From: Sva-07 sp963728355
GTDB taxonomy: Bacteria > Actinomycetota > Acidimicrobiia > Acidimicrobiales > Ilumatobacteraceae
DNA: 64,000 nt
Reading direction: 5' to 3'
NCBI GenBank assembly: GCA_963728355.1
Contig: CAVSJQ010000001.1
Location: 558,001-622,000 of the forward strand
The position numbers and the translations under genes are program-made. Positions 53,207 to 61,879 of the stretch are shown piece by piece; position 1 is the first letter of the stretch; each line of letters begins with the position of its first letter. A model generated the notes under the pieces. It made no database searches and was not told the DNA's origin. It saw only the letters and a list, made by a program, of their open reading frames with translations.

Positions 53207-54178
53207 TCAGCCGACGCGGCGCGCGTCCTCGACCAGGTTGATCTCGTAGAGGACCTCGTCGAGTGCATGCTCGGCACTGATCGCCGAGAACCTTTGCGGG
53301 TTGTCGGGCGTGCAGCACGACGGCACCGGCGCCAGGATGGTCCATGGCCGGGGATGGCAGAACTGCACCACGCTGTAGCGCTCGCCCTCGTAGCCGGGCG
53401 CAGCGACCACGCGATGCCAGCCGATCGGGATGACGCCGTTGGTCAGCCGCTCCAACATGATTCCGGTGTTGATGATCACGGCGTCGCCCGGCGGCGTGGC
53501 GTCGACCCAGTCGTCGCCCACCCTGACCTGCAGACCGGGCGCAGTGGCTCGCGGCAGCGCGGTGATCAGGTTGATGTCACCGTGCTGGCCGGCCCACTCG
53601 TGACCGTCCTCGCCCAGTTCGGACATCGCCGGATACCGGATCGCCCGGGTGAGTGTCGGACCGTCGGCCACCATGTCGTCGAAGAAGGTCTCGTGACACC
53701 CGATGCCCTCGGCGATCACCCGGAGGAACCGGCGCTGCAGGTCGGCGATCGACTCGTGGAAGCGGTACAGCACCTCGGTGATGCCGGGAACGGCGGACTC
53801 GGGCACCAACTGGTCGGGGTATGCCGTGGGGAACTTGGTCTTCAAGGGATGCCCGGCGGCGATCGGCGACGACCAGTTGAGCATCTCCTTCCAGTCGGGC
53901 TTGTCGCTCGACGCCGCTGTCTCCACCAGCAGACCCGTGTAGCCCGTCTGGCCGTGTGCGCCCGGCGCGACGAACTGCTGCTTGGTTGTCTCGTCGAGTT
54001 CGAAGAACTCGCGCAACATGCCGTAGGTGGTGTCGAGCAGGTCGTCGGACAGGTCGTGGCTCGTGTAGACGAATCCCGTCTCGAGGCTGCGCCGGACGCC
54101 GTCGACCACCGCTCGACGCCGCTCGCCGGAGCTCGATTCGAACGCCAGCAGGTCGACATCGAGGATCTGATCGGTCAT
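53207..54178 (-). CDS. isopenicillin-N-synthase-like 2-oxoglutarate/Fe(II) oxygenase
   Basis: 323-residue oxygenase of the IPNS/2OG-Fe(II) family. N-terminal DIOX_N-like part includes TGFVYTSHDLSDDLLD and EFFELDETTKQQF. The iron-binding His-x-Asp is in QHGDINLITALPRA (about residue 198), the second His in IGWHRVV (about 254), and the Arg that binds oxoglutarate is in ERYSVVQFCHP. All catalytic residues are present. Start ATG at 54178. A family-A repeat lies between it and the next upstream gene on the same strand. Substrate unknown; relatives act on amino acids, gibberellin-like and antibiotic precursors. Confidence 0.88.
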   Translation of the reverse strand: MTDQILDVDLLAFESSSGERRRAVVDGVRRSLETGFVYTSHDLSDDLLDTTYGMLREFFELDETTKQQFVAPGAHGQTGYTGLLVETAASSDKPDWKEMLNWSSPIAAGHPLKTKFPTAYPDQLVPESAVPGITEVLYRFHESIADLQRRFLRVIAEGIGCHETFFDDMVADGPTLTRAIRYPAMSELGEDGHEWAGQHGDINLITALPRATAPGLQVRVGDDWVDATPPGDAVIINTGIMLERLTNGVIPIGWHRVVAAPGYEGERYSVVQFCHPRPWTILAPVPSCCTPDNPQRFSAISAEHALDEVLYEINLVEDARRVG

Positions 54179-54265
54179 CCCCGCAACGCTACCCGTGCCC
54201 GCACGACCCCCCATTCGTGGCCCATCGACGTCCGACCTCCACCCCGCGCCGGTCGGACTCCTCCC

Positions 54266-54317
54266 CGTTTGCGTCGCATTTCCGGTGGGGCGGGCCACCC
54301 GAATCTGCGCACAAACG
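54266..54317. repeat. family A 52-bp palindromic repeat, copy A5
   Basis: 52-bp copy with ends CGTTTGCG and CAAACG and core GGTGGGGCGGGCCACC, placed between two leftward genes (stop at 54335, next start at 54178). Confidence 0.85.
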
Positions 54318-54334
54318 TGGAGTTTGGGCTGGGG

Positions 54335-55330
54335 TCAGGCGGGGACGCCGCCGGGGGCGAAGAGCGCGGGCCAGCCGCCGGTGTGGATGAAGACGACATC
54401 GGAGCCGAACCGGTCCTCGTTGGCCAGACCGAGCAGACCCGAACAGCCCTTGCCCGAATACGTGCGGTCGAGCAACCAGCCGCCGTGCTGCGCCGCCCAT
54501 CGGATCGCGGCGTCGCCCGCCGCGGTCGGCACGGCGTAGTCGTCACCGATCCAGCGGGTGTCGACCTCGACGTCTTCGCCCGCGACGATCGCCGTCGACT
54601 GCATGAGCGTGAGGGTCTGATTGGCCAGGCCCGCCACGTCCGGCCGCCCGACGTTCACCCCCTTGGCGACACCGATCGCCACGATCTCGGGAACGTCGTG
54701 CCCGGCATGCGCTGCGGCCGCCCGACCGGCGAGCAGACCGGCGTGGGTACCGCCGCTCGACGACGTGAACACGACGTGCGATGGTGCGGCGCCGCGTGCC
54801 TCGCACTGGTCCAGCAGCTCGATGAAGGCGGCGGCATAGCCGAGCGCACCGACCGCGGTACTTCCACCGATCGGGATGGCGTACGGGGCCAGCCCCTCCG
54901 CCGCCAGCTGATCGGTGACCGTCTCACGGGCGACCTCGAGTTCACCCCAGTGGCTCTCCTCGGCCCCGGTGAAGTGCAACTGCGCCCCGAAGAGCATCGA
55001 CAACAGCTGATTTCCGGTGGCCTCTTCCGGGCGGTCACCCGACAGCACGAGGTGCGTTTCCAGGCCGAGGCGGGCGCCCGCCGCCGCGGTCATCCGACAG
55101 TGGTTCGACTGGGCCGCGCCGACGGTGACGAGCGAACCGGCGCCGGTCGCGACGGCCTCGCCGCACAGGAACTCGAGCTTGCGCGCCTTGTTGCCACCAC
55201 CACCGAGCCCGGTGAGATCGTCGCGTTTGACCCAGAGCCGACTGCCTCCCGCGAGCGTGGGCCCAGCCTCGAGCGGCGTGGGCAACGTGGCGAGCTCGGC
55301 TCGTTCGAGATGATCGAACACTGCCGTCAT
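54335..55330 (-). CDS. D-cysteine desulfhydrase/ACC deaminase family PLP enzyme
   Basis: 331-residue fold-type II PLP enzyme. The PLP Lys is in GLGGGGNKARKLEFL (about residue 48), and GAAQSNHCRMTAAAG carries the substrate-binding Ser-Asn. FTSSSGGTHAGLLAG is the phosphate cup, and FIHTGGWPALF the family's C-terminal block. Members desulfurate D-cysteine or open 1-aminocyclopropane-1-carboxylate; the two cannot be separated safely here, but D-cysteine desulfhydrase is more common in this type of organism. ATG at 55330 chosen over one three codons upstream. Divergent from ung across 17 bp. Confidence 0.85.
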   Translation of the reverse strand: MTAVFDHLERAELATLPTPLEAGPTLAGGSRLWVKRDDLTGLGGGGNKARKLEFLCGEAVATGAGSLVTVGAAQSNHCRMTAAAGARLGLETHLVLSGDRPEEATGNQLLSMLFGAQLHFTGAEESHWGELEVARETVTDQLAAEGLAPYAIPIGGSTAVGALGYAAAFIELLDQCEARGAAPSHVVFTSSSGGTHAGLLAGRAAAAHAGHDVPEIVAIGVAKGVNVGRPDVAGLANQTLTLMQSTAIVAGEDVEVDTRWIGDDYAVPTAAGDAAIRWAAQHGGWLLDRTYSGKGCSGLLGLANEDRFGSDVVFIHTGGWPALFAPGGVPA

Positions 55331-55347
55331 GCTAGGCAATGTGCCCG

Positions 55348-56043
55348 ATGGCCACCGACTGGAACCCCGTGCTGCGCGACCAGTTCGAGTTGCCGTACTG
55401 GGCCGAGCTGCAGCAGTTCGTCGCCGACGAGCGCCGAGCCCACCCGGTGTACCCGCCGACCGACGACGTGTTCAACGCCCTGCACCTCACGCCGTACCGG
55501 GACGTCAAGGTCATGATCCTCGGCCAGGATCCGTATCACGGTCCGGGTCAGGCCCACGGCCTGTGCTTCTCGGTGCGCCGCGGCGTGCGGATTCCGCCGT
55601 CGCTCGCCAACATCCACAAGGAGCTGCACGCCGACGTCGGCGTGGCGATCCCGGACCACGGGAACCTGAAGGCGTGGGCCCGGCGCGGCGTCCTGCTGCT
55701 CAACGCCACGCTCACCGTGCGCGGAGGCGCGGCCGCGTCCCATCAGAAGCGTGGGTGGGAAACCTTCACCGACCAGGTGATCAGGGTCGTCGACGCCAAG
55801 GACGAGCCGGTCGTCTTCATCCTGTGGGGAGCGTCGGCACGCCGCAAACGAGCGTTGATCGACACCGCCCGGCACACGATCATCGAGTCGGCGCACCCGT
55901 CGCCGCTGTCGGCTCACAACGGATTCTTCGGCAGCCGACCGTTCAGCCGCGCCAACGCGGCACTGCTCGCCGCCGGACGCGATCCGGTCGATTGGGACCT
56001 CAGCGTCCCGGAAAGTACCGAGAAGATGAGGATCCGGAACTGA
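55348..56043 (+). CDS. ung: uracil-DNA glycosylase (Ung, family 1)
   Basis: Removes uracil from DNA to start base-excision repair. 231 residues. Catalytic Asp in GQDPYHGPGQAHGLCFSV, uracil-binding GVLLLNATLTV with the Asn, and the His loop HPSPLSAHNGFFG with the catalytic His, all family 1. Start MATDWNPVLRDQ at 55348; an ATG at 55339 (three codons upstream) is possible. Its stop overlaps the BrkB start in TGATG. Confidence 0.95.
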   Translation: MATDWNPVLRDQFELPYWAELQQFVADERRAHPVYPPTDDVFNALHLTPYRDVKVMILGQDPYHGPGQAHGLCFSVRRGVRIPPSLANIHKELHADVGVAIPDHGNLKAWARRGVLLLNATLTVRGGAAASHQKRGWETFTDQVIRVVDAKDEPVVFILWGASARRKRALIDTARHTIIESAHPSPLSAHNGFFGSRPFSRANAALLAAGRDPVDWDLSVPESTEKMRIRN

Positions 56044-56942
56044 TGCCGTGGACCACCAGCGATCGCGTGATGACCTGGCGAGAGCGACACGCCTCGATCG
56101 ACGTCTTCGTCGACACCCTCGATGGATGGCGCCGTCACATCTCCGGACGCAACGCATGGGTGCTGGCGTTCTTCGGCTTCCTGTCGATCTTTCCGCTGCT
56201 GCTCGCAGCCACCACGATCCTCGGCTTCGTGCTCGAAGGGAACCAGGACCTCCAGAACCGCATCATCGACGGCGCGTTGGCCGACATCCCGGTAGTCGGC
56301 CAGCAACTCCAGACCGACCCGAACTCGCTCAACGGCAACTGGTGGGCGCTGATCATCGGGCTGGGCGGTGCGCTCTGGTCGGCGACCAAGGCCTTCGTGG
56401 CGCTGCAGCAGGCCCAGGACGACGTATGGGAGGTCGACATCGACCATCGCGATTCGATGCCGGAGCAGCGGCTGAAAGCGCTCCTGGGTCTGGTGTTCGT
56501 CGGCGCCGCCCAGGTCGGCAGTGTCGCGATCACCGCGCTCGTCAACGCGGCCGGCCTGCCCGTCGGCGGACGCATTGCCCTGCTCGCTGCAACCGTTGCG
56601 ATCAACATCTCGGTGCTGGGCGCCATGTTCCGCCATCTCACCACCGCAGAGCCGACCTGGCGCGACGTCTGGCCCGGCGCGGTGATCGCCGGCATCGTGT
56701 ACTCGACGCTGCAGTACTTCGGCACGGGAATCGTGCGTCAGATCACCCAGAACGCGAGCGACACCTACCAGAACTTCGCCGTGGTCCTGGGACTCGTCAC
56801 GTGGCTGAGCCTGCTCTCGATCGCCGCCCTGATGAGCGCGGAATTCAACGCAGCGCTCGTACGCCGGCGTGAAGGATCGCTGGCCCACGTGCAGACCGCC
56901 GCCGATACCGACGCCGACGCGCCAGAACCCGCCACCGCCTGA
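56043..56942 (+). CDS. YihY/BrkB family membrane protein
   Basis: 299-residue membrane protein of the YihY/virulence-factor BrkB family; function still debated (transport or envelope role). About six helices; the segment WVLAFFGFLSIFPLLLAATTILG contains the conserved FxSxFPLLL block, and WSATKAFVALQQAQDDVW, GTGIVRQITQNASDTYQNFAVVLGLVTWL are typical. ATG overlaps the ung stop by 1 bp. Two tandem family-B repeats follow the gene. Confidence 0.9.
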   Translation: MPWTTSDRVMTWRERHASIDVFVDTLDGWRRHISGRNAWVLAFFGFLSIFPLLLAATTILGFVLEGNQDLQNRIIDGALADIPVVGQQLQTDPNSLNGNWWALIIGLGGALWSATKAFVALQQAQDDVWEVDIDHRDSMPEQRLKALLGLVFVGAAQVGSVAITALVNAAGLPVGGRIALLAATVAINISVLGAMFRHLTTAEPTWRDVWPGAVIAGIVYSTLQYFGTGIVRQITQNASDTYQNFAVVLGLVTWLSLLSIAALMSAEFNAALVRRREGSLAHVQTAADTDADAPEPATA

Positions 56943-56959
56943 GCGCCCACCTCCCCGAG

Positions 56960-56999
56960 CGATGAGCGAAAAGCCCGTATCGGGGCGGTTGGCTCATCA
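56960..56999. repeat. family B 40-bp palindromic repeat, copy B3
   Basis: 40-bp copy between the convergent BrkB and hydrolase-OsmC genes. It differs from B4 only at one central base and at its last base. Confidence 0.85.
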
Positions 57000-57020
57000 C
57001 TGCGACCGGTCTCACCCGAC

Positions 57021-57060
57021 CGATGAGCGAAAAGCCCGTATCCGGGCGGTTGGCTCATCG
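57021..57060. repeat. family B 40-bp palindromic repeat, copy B4
   Basis: Second tandem copy, 21 bp after B3, in the same orientation as B1 and B3. The pair fills the convergent gap and could form a strong bidirectional terminator. Confidence 0.85.
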
Positions 57061-57088
57061 CCGGGCTGGGGACGGGTGGGGTGTGGGG

Positions 57089-58330
57089 TCAGGCGAGGCG
57101 GGTGACGATCGCGCTGGCCGACTCGAGGGTGCGGTGAACCGGACACTTGTCGGCGATCTCGAGCAGCTTGGCGCGGTGGGCACCGGTGAGGTCGTCGCCG
57201 TCGACGGTGACCACTCGTTCGAACCGGTCGATCATCCCCGAGCGGCCCGACAGCACCTCGTTGTCCGAACACTCTGCGCAGTCGTCGGCGTGCACCTTGC
57301 CGTGCGTCACCGCAACGGTCACCCGATCGAGCGGCACGCCTTTGCGATCGGCATACATGCGCAGCGTCATCGAGGTGCACGCACCGAGGGCGGCGCCGAG
57401 CAGATCGTACGGCGACGGACCGGCATCGAAGCCGCCGACCGACTCGGGCTCGTCTGCCAGGAACCGGTGCCGCCCGACGACGACGTGGTTCAGGAACGGC
57501 CCTTGGGTGGTCTCGGCGACCACGACGGGCGCCGACGGTCGCGGCGCATCGAGCGCGCCACTCTCGTCGACGATGTAGCGGTCGGCGAACGCCCCGATCA
57601 TGTCGGCGGCGAATTGGGCGTCGCTGCGCTCGGCCAGCATGTGATCCGCTCCGTCGAGCGACACGAAGCTCTTCGGATGACGAGCTGCAGCGAAGATCTC
57701 CGACGCATGCCCGACCGACACCGTGTTGTCGATCGGCGAGTGCAACACCAGCAGCGCTCGCTTCATCGTCCTCACGCGATCGGTGACGACCTGGCTGCGC
57801 AGGTCGTCGACGAACTGCTGGCGGATGGTGAATTCGCGCCCGGCGAGCTGCACCTGGGCGACGCCGGTGGTGGCGATCTCGTCGAGCGACGATCGGAAGA
57901 CGTCGGTGACATGGTCGGGGCTCGAGGGAGCGCCGATCGTAGCGACGGCGCGCACCTCGGCGATGTCGCCGGCCACCGCGAGCACCGCCGAGCCGCCGAG
58001 CGAGTGGCCGACCAGGAGCTGCGGTGCCCGATGTTCGGACCGCAACCAGTCGGCCGCTGCCACGAGGTCGCCGGTGTTCGACGTGAAGTTGGTGTTCTTG
58101 AACTCGCCACCGCTCATCCCCAGGCCGGTGAAGTCGAACCGCAACACCCCGAAGCCGACGTCGGTCAGCGAGCTCGCGATGCGCGAGGCCGCTGCGATGT
58201 CCTTGCTGCAGGTGAAGCAGTGTGCGAACAGCGCGAACGCACGCGCCGGGCCGGCCGGGAGGTCGAGTCGAGCAGCCAGGTCGGCGCCCTGACTGCCCGG
58301 GAAGGTGACTCGTTCGATGCGTGCGGCCAT
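57089..58330 (-). CDS. alpha/beta hydrolase-OsmC fusion protein
   Basis: 413-residue bifunctional protein. Residues 1 to about 255 are an alpha/beta hydrolase with LFAHCFTCSKD, DFTGLGMSGG, the nucleophile Ser in VGHSLGGSAVL (about residue 109) and the late His in DGADHMLAE. Residues about 275-413 form an OsmC/Ohr peroxidase-like domain with both reactive cysteines, GACTSMTLRMYADRKG and DKCPVHRTL. This fusion is known in many bacteria, yet its substrate is not established; organic peroxide or acyl-thioester handling is likely. Convergent with BrkB behind two family-B repeats and divergent from the antiporter across 76 bp. Confidence 0.93.
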   Translation of the reverse strand: MAARIERVTFPGSQGADLAARLDLPAGPARAFALFAHCFTCSKDIAAASRIASSLTDVGFGVLRFDFTGLGMSGGEFKNTNFTSNTGDLVAAADWLRSEHRAPQLLVGHSLGGSAVLAVAGDIAEVRAVATIGAPSSPDHVTDVFRSSLDEIATTGVAQVQLAGREFTIRQQFVDDLRSQVVTDRVRTMKRALLVLHSPIDNTVSVGHASEIFAAARHPKSFVSLDGADHMLAERSDAQFAADMIGAFADRYIVDESGALDAPRPSAPVVVAETTQGPFLNHVVVGRHRFLADEPESVGGFDAGPSPYDLLGAALGACTSMTLRMYADRKGVPLDRVTVAVTHGKVHADDCAECSDNEVLSGRSGMIDRFERVVTVDGDDLTGAHRAKLLEIADKCPVHRTLESASAIVTRLA

Positions 58331-58406
58331 GCCTCGACGGTACTGCGACTACGCTCGCCCCGGATGACCGCCGGCCTCCACGCGCGCACCCGATGAGGAT
58401 CCGGCG

Positions 58407-60245
58407 ATGACCGCAGCGGTGTGGGCAGCGACGGAGTCAACCATCGGTCCGACGCTCGCACTGATCCTCGGCGCGGGCATGCTCGCGCAGTGGATCGCCT
58501 GGCGGATCCAGGTCCCGTCGATCATCGCGCTGCTCACCGCCGGCCTGCTGCTCGGCCCGGTCAGCGGCATCGTCGAGCCGGACGAGCTGCTCGGGGGCAC
58601 CCTGTTCCCGCTGGTGTCGTTGGCGGTGGCGCTGATCCTGTTCGAGGGCGGCCTCGATCTGCCACCGCGCGAACTTCGCAACACCGGCGTGGTCGTGCGC
58701 CGGCTGATCACCGTCGGTGCCGTCGTCACCTTCCTCGTGAGCTGGTACGCCGCCCGCGGCGTGTTGGGCATCTCGAATCAGGCGGCGATCGTGCTCGGCG
58801 CCGTGCTGGTGGTGACCGGCCCCACCGTGGTCGGTCCGCTGCTGCGCTTCGTGAGACCCGCGGGTCCGACGGGCCCGATCCTGCGCGCCGAGGGCGTCTT
58901 GATCGACCCGATCGGTGCGACCGCGGCGTTGATCGCCTTCGAGATCGTGCTCACCGAAGCGCCCGACGAGGCCGTCGCGACCGTCGTCGGCGTGGTACTC
59001 CTGACGATCGTCGCCGGCGCCGGGATCGGCCTGGCAGCCGCCGTCGTGCTCGACATCGCGCTGCGACGCTTCCTGATTCCCGACCAGCTGACCGTGCCCG
59101 TCACCTTCGCGTTCGTCGTGGCCTCCTTCGTCGCCACCAACGAGGTGCAGGAGGAGGCGGGTCTGCTGACGGTGACCGTGATGGGCATGTACCTCGCGCG
59201 CCGCGAGAGTTCGACGATCCGCCAGGTGCTGGAGTTCAACGAGAGCGTCCGCACCCTGCTGATCTCGTTCCTCTTCATCCTGCTCGCGGCGCGGATCGAG
59301 ACCGACGCACTGCGCGACGTCGCGGTGCCGTCCCTCGCGTTCCTGGCCGTCCTGGTGTTCCTGGCGAGGCCGTTGTCGGTGCTGTTCTCGACCATCCGAA
59401 CCGCGCTCAGCTGGCGCGAGCGGATCTTCCTGATGACGATGGCGCCTCGCGGCATCGTCGCGGCAGCGGTGTCGGCCATCTTCGCGATCCGACTCGAGGA
59501 GGAAGGGGTGCCCGACGCGACGAAGATCGTGCCGATCGTGTTCCTGGTGATCATCGGCACGATCGTCGTCTACGGCTTCCTCGCCGGCCCGGCCGCCCGA
59601 GCCCTCGGCCTCGCGGAGGCCCAGGCCGACGGTGTCCTCATCGCCGGTTCCCACGCAGTCGCACGAGGCCTCGCCACCGAACTCGACAAGCGCAACGTGA
59701 AGACCCTGCTCGTCGACACCGACCCGTACAACGTCACGAGGGCGATCGCAGCCGGCCTGCGCGCCAGGCGCATGAGCGTGCTCGCCGAGGAGGCGAGTCG
59801 CGACCTCGACCTGCGCGGGATCGGTCGGTTGCTCGCCTTCACGTCGAACGACGAGGTGAACGCCCTGGCGACCGCCCGATTCGCCCGGATGTTCGGTCGC
59901 CGGGAGGTGTTCCAGCTCGCGCCGTCGGCACGCCGCAGCGGCGACACCTCAGTGCCCGAAGAGCATCTCGGACGGATCGTGGGCATCGAGGGCATCACGT
60001 ACGCGACCCTCGACGAGCGATCACGTCAGGGATGGCGTGTGCGAACCGCACGTGGCGGCGACGCCATCCAGGAGGCCGTCGACGAGAAGCTGTTCGTGCC
60101 GGTGGTGCGCGTCGTCGACGACAAGCTGGCGTTCCTGTGCCGCAACGATCCGGTTCCCACCGCGGGCGAGGTCATCGGGCTCGCCGCCCCATCGCTCCAA
60201 CGCCAACTCGACGAGGAAGCGACGCAGGATCAGACGACGTCCTGA
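58407..60245 (+). CDS. monovalent cation:proton antiporter (NhaP-type) with RCK/TrkA-N-like domain
   Basis: 612-residue CPA-family antiporter exchanging Na+ or K+ for H+. Residues about 1-400 make 12-13 helices, with SLAVALILFEGGLDL, VVTGPTVVGPLL, LIDPIGATAALIAFE (ion-site Asp) and MAPRGIVAAAVSAIFA. A Rossmann-like domain follows (GVLIAGSHAVARGLATEL ... VDTDPYNVTRA, about residues 405-520), as in TrkA/KefC regulatory domains, but the nucleotide loop GSHAVAR is only partly like GxGxxG. A C-terminal about 80-residue unit may bind a ligand. ATG at 58407 is preceded by GAGGA. Convergent with the aldehyde dehydrogenase gene (10 bp apart). Confidence 0.9.
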   Translation: MTAAVWAATESTIGPTLALILGAGMLAQWIAWRIQVPSIIALLTAGLLLGPVSGIVEPDELLGGTLFPLVSLAVALILFEGGLDLPPRELRNTGVVVRRLITVGAVVTFLVSWYAARGVLGISNQAAIVLGAVLVVTGPTVVGPLLRFVRPAGPTGPILRAEGVLIDPIGATAALIAFEIVLTEAPDEAVATVVGVVLLTIVAGAGIGLAAAVVLDIALRRFLIPDQLTVPVTFAFVVASFVATNEVQEEAGLLTVTVMGMYLARRESSTIRQVLEFNESVRTLLISFLFILLAARIETDALRDVAVPSLAFLAVLVFLARPLSVLFSTIRTALSWRERIFLMTMAPRGIVAAAVSAIFAIRLEEEGVPDATKIVPIVFLVIIGTIVVYGFLAGPAARALGLAEAQADGVLIAGSHAVARGLATELDKRNVKTLLVDTDPYNVTRAIAAGLRARRMSVLAEEASRDLDLRGIGRLLAFTSNDEVNALATARFARMFGRREVFQLAPSARRSGDTSVPEEHLGRIVGIEGITYATLDERSRQGWRVRTARGGDAIQEAVDEKLFVPVVRVVDDKLAFLCRNDPVPTAGEVIGLAAPSLQRQLDEEATQDQTTS

Positions 60246-60255
60246 CCCCGATGGG

Positions 60256-61695
60256 TCAGTGCTTGATCATGACGTGCTTGACCTCGGTGTAGGCCTCGAC
60301 CGCATACATCGACATGTCCTTGCCGTAGCCCGACTGCTTGAAGCCACCGTGGGGCATCTCCGACACGATCGGGATGTGATCGTTCACCCACACCGCGCCG
60401 AACTGCAGCGCCTTGCTCATCCGCATGGCTCGGCCGACATCGGTGGTCCACACGCTCGCCGCCAGCCCGTAGTCGACGTCGTTCGCCATCTCGAGTGCGG
60501 CAGCCTCGTCGGCGGCCGACTGAACGGTGACCACGGGACCGAACACCTCTCGCTGCACGATCTCCGACGCCTGGCCCGGGCCGACCACGACGGTGGGCTC
60601 GTAGAAGAACCCGGCGCCGGGGCGTGACGACCCGCCGACGGTGACCTCGGCGCCGGCCTCGCGGGCCCGGTCGACATAGCCGGCGACACGGCTGCGATGC
60701 ACGTCGGAGATCACCGGACCCATCTCGGTGTCCTCCGCCATCGGGTCGCCGACGTTGACGCTGCCGACGGCATCGGTGAGCTGGCTGACGAAGGCGTCGT
60801 GCACCTTCGAGCCGGCGATCACCCGACACGGCGCCGTGCAGTCCTGACCCGAGTTGTAGAACGCCATGCCCTTGAGCATCTCGACGGCGGCCTCGATGTC
60901 GGCGTCGTCGAAGATGATGACCGGAGCCTTGCCGCCCAACTCGAGGTGGACCCGCTTGAGCGTGTCGGCCGAGGACCGAGCGACCGCCTTGCCGGCGCCG
61001 ACGCTGCCGGTGATCGAGATCATGGCGATGCCAGGGTGCTCGCTGAGCGCGGCGCCGGCCACCTGGCCCTGCCCGCACACGACGTTGAAGACGCCCGGAG
61101 GCAGGACGTCGGCGGTCAGCTCGGCCAGCCGCAGCACCGAGTACGGGGTGAGTTCGGACGGCTTGAGCACCACGGTGTTGCCGGCGGCGAGCGCCGGCCC
61201 CAACTTCCAGGTGGCCATGTTGAGCGGATAGTTCCACGGGGTGATCGAGGCGACCACGCCGAGCGGATCGCGCCGCACCATCGAGGTGTACCCGGCCATG
61301 TACTCGCCCGCCGCCTTGCCCTCGAGGAACCGGCACGCCGAGGCGAAGAACCGCCAGTTGTCCTTCGTGAGATCCATCTCGAACTCGACGATGCCGACCG
61401 GCTTGCCGACGTTCTCGCACTCGATACGCGACAGCTCGTCGATGTTGTCGTCGATGATGTCGGCGACCCGGTGGAGGGTCTCGCTGCGCTCCCGCGGCGT
61501 CAGAGCGGCCCAGGCCGGGAAGGCGTCGGCGGCTGCAGACACCGCGGCGTCGACGTCGGCGGCCCCCGAGGACGGCACCGTGCCGATGACCTCACCGGTC
61601 GCCGGGTTCATCACCTCGTCGGTGGAACCATCGGCGGCGGGGCGCCAGCCTCCGCCGATGAAGTTGGAATCGAGTGAGGACAGCGTCGTTGCCAT
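60256..61695 (-). CDS. NAD-dependent aldehyde dehydrogenase, aminobutyraldehyde type
   Basis: 479-residue class III-fold ALDH. Active-site Cys in FYNSGQDCTAPCRV (about residue 285), catalytic Glu in LELGGKAPVII, NAD block ITGSVGAGKAVA, PWNYPLNMATWKLGPALAAGN and VVLKPSELTPYSVL. Sequence features fit gamma-aminobutyraldehyde or betaine-aldehyde dehydrogenases rather than acyl-CoA forming types. It is divergent from potA across 184 bp; polyamine breakdown gives aminobutyraldehyde, so the pairing of importer and dehydrogenase suggests putrescine or spermidine use. No transaminase or oxidase is visible in the window. Confidence 0.9.
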   Translation of the reverse strand: MATTLSSLDSNFIGGGWRPAADGSTDEVMNPATGEVIGTVPSSGAADVDAAVSAAADAFPAWAALTPRERSETLHRVADIIDDNIDELSRIECENVGKPVGIVEFEMDLTKDNWRFFASACRFLEGKAAGEYMAGYTSMVRRDPLGVVASITPWNYPLNMATWKLGPALAAGNTVVLKPSELTPYSVLRLAELTADVLPPGVFNVVCGQGQVAGAALSEHPGIAMISITGSVGAGKAVARSSADTLKRVHLELGGKAPVIIFDDADIEAAVEMLKGMAFYNSGQDCTAPCRVIAGSKVHDAFVSQLTDAVGSVNVGDPMAEDTEMGPVISDVHRSRVAGYVDRAREAGAEVTVGGSSRPGAGFFYEPTVVVGPGQASEIVQREVFGPVVTVQSAADEAAALEMANDVDYGLAASVWTTDVGRAMRMSKALQFGAVWVNDHIPIVSEMPHGGFKQSGYGKDMSMYAVEAYTEVKHVMIKH

Positions 61696-61879
61696 GTGCA
61701 CAGAATGCCACGTCGGACGCTCCGGCGAGACGAGCGACGACGCAGTCCGTCCGCGACGATTGTTGCAGGAGGATGAACGTCGTCGACGGCACTGCCAACG
61801 CGAGCGGGCGTACCGGGTAATGTGCCCGCCACATGAGCAGCTGGCGTCGTGCCGTCCGTCGGCGTGGGGAGGAGAGCAG
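61696..61879. promoter_or_regulatory. divergent regulatory region between aldehyde dehydrogenase and potA
   Basis: 184 bp between the start codons of the leftward dehydrogenase and the rightward potA; it must hold both promoters. A GGGGAGGAG ribosome-binding site for potA lies at its right end. No operator could be read with confidence. Confidence 0.45.

Noticed and set aside
61773..61817. A 15-codon frame after AGGAGG in the dehydrogenase-potA gap
   Set aside because: The Shine-Dalgarno-like bases touch the ATG, leaving no spacing, and the peptide has no features.
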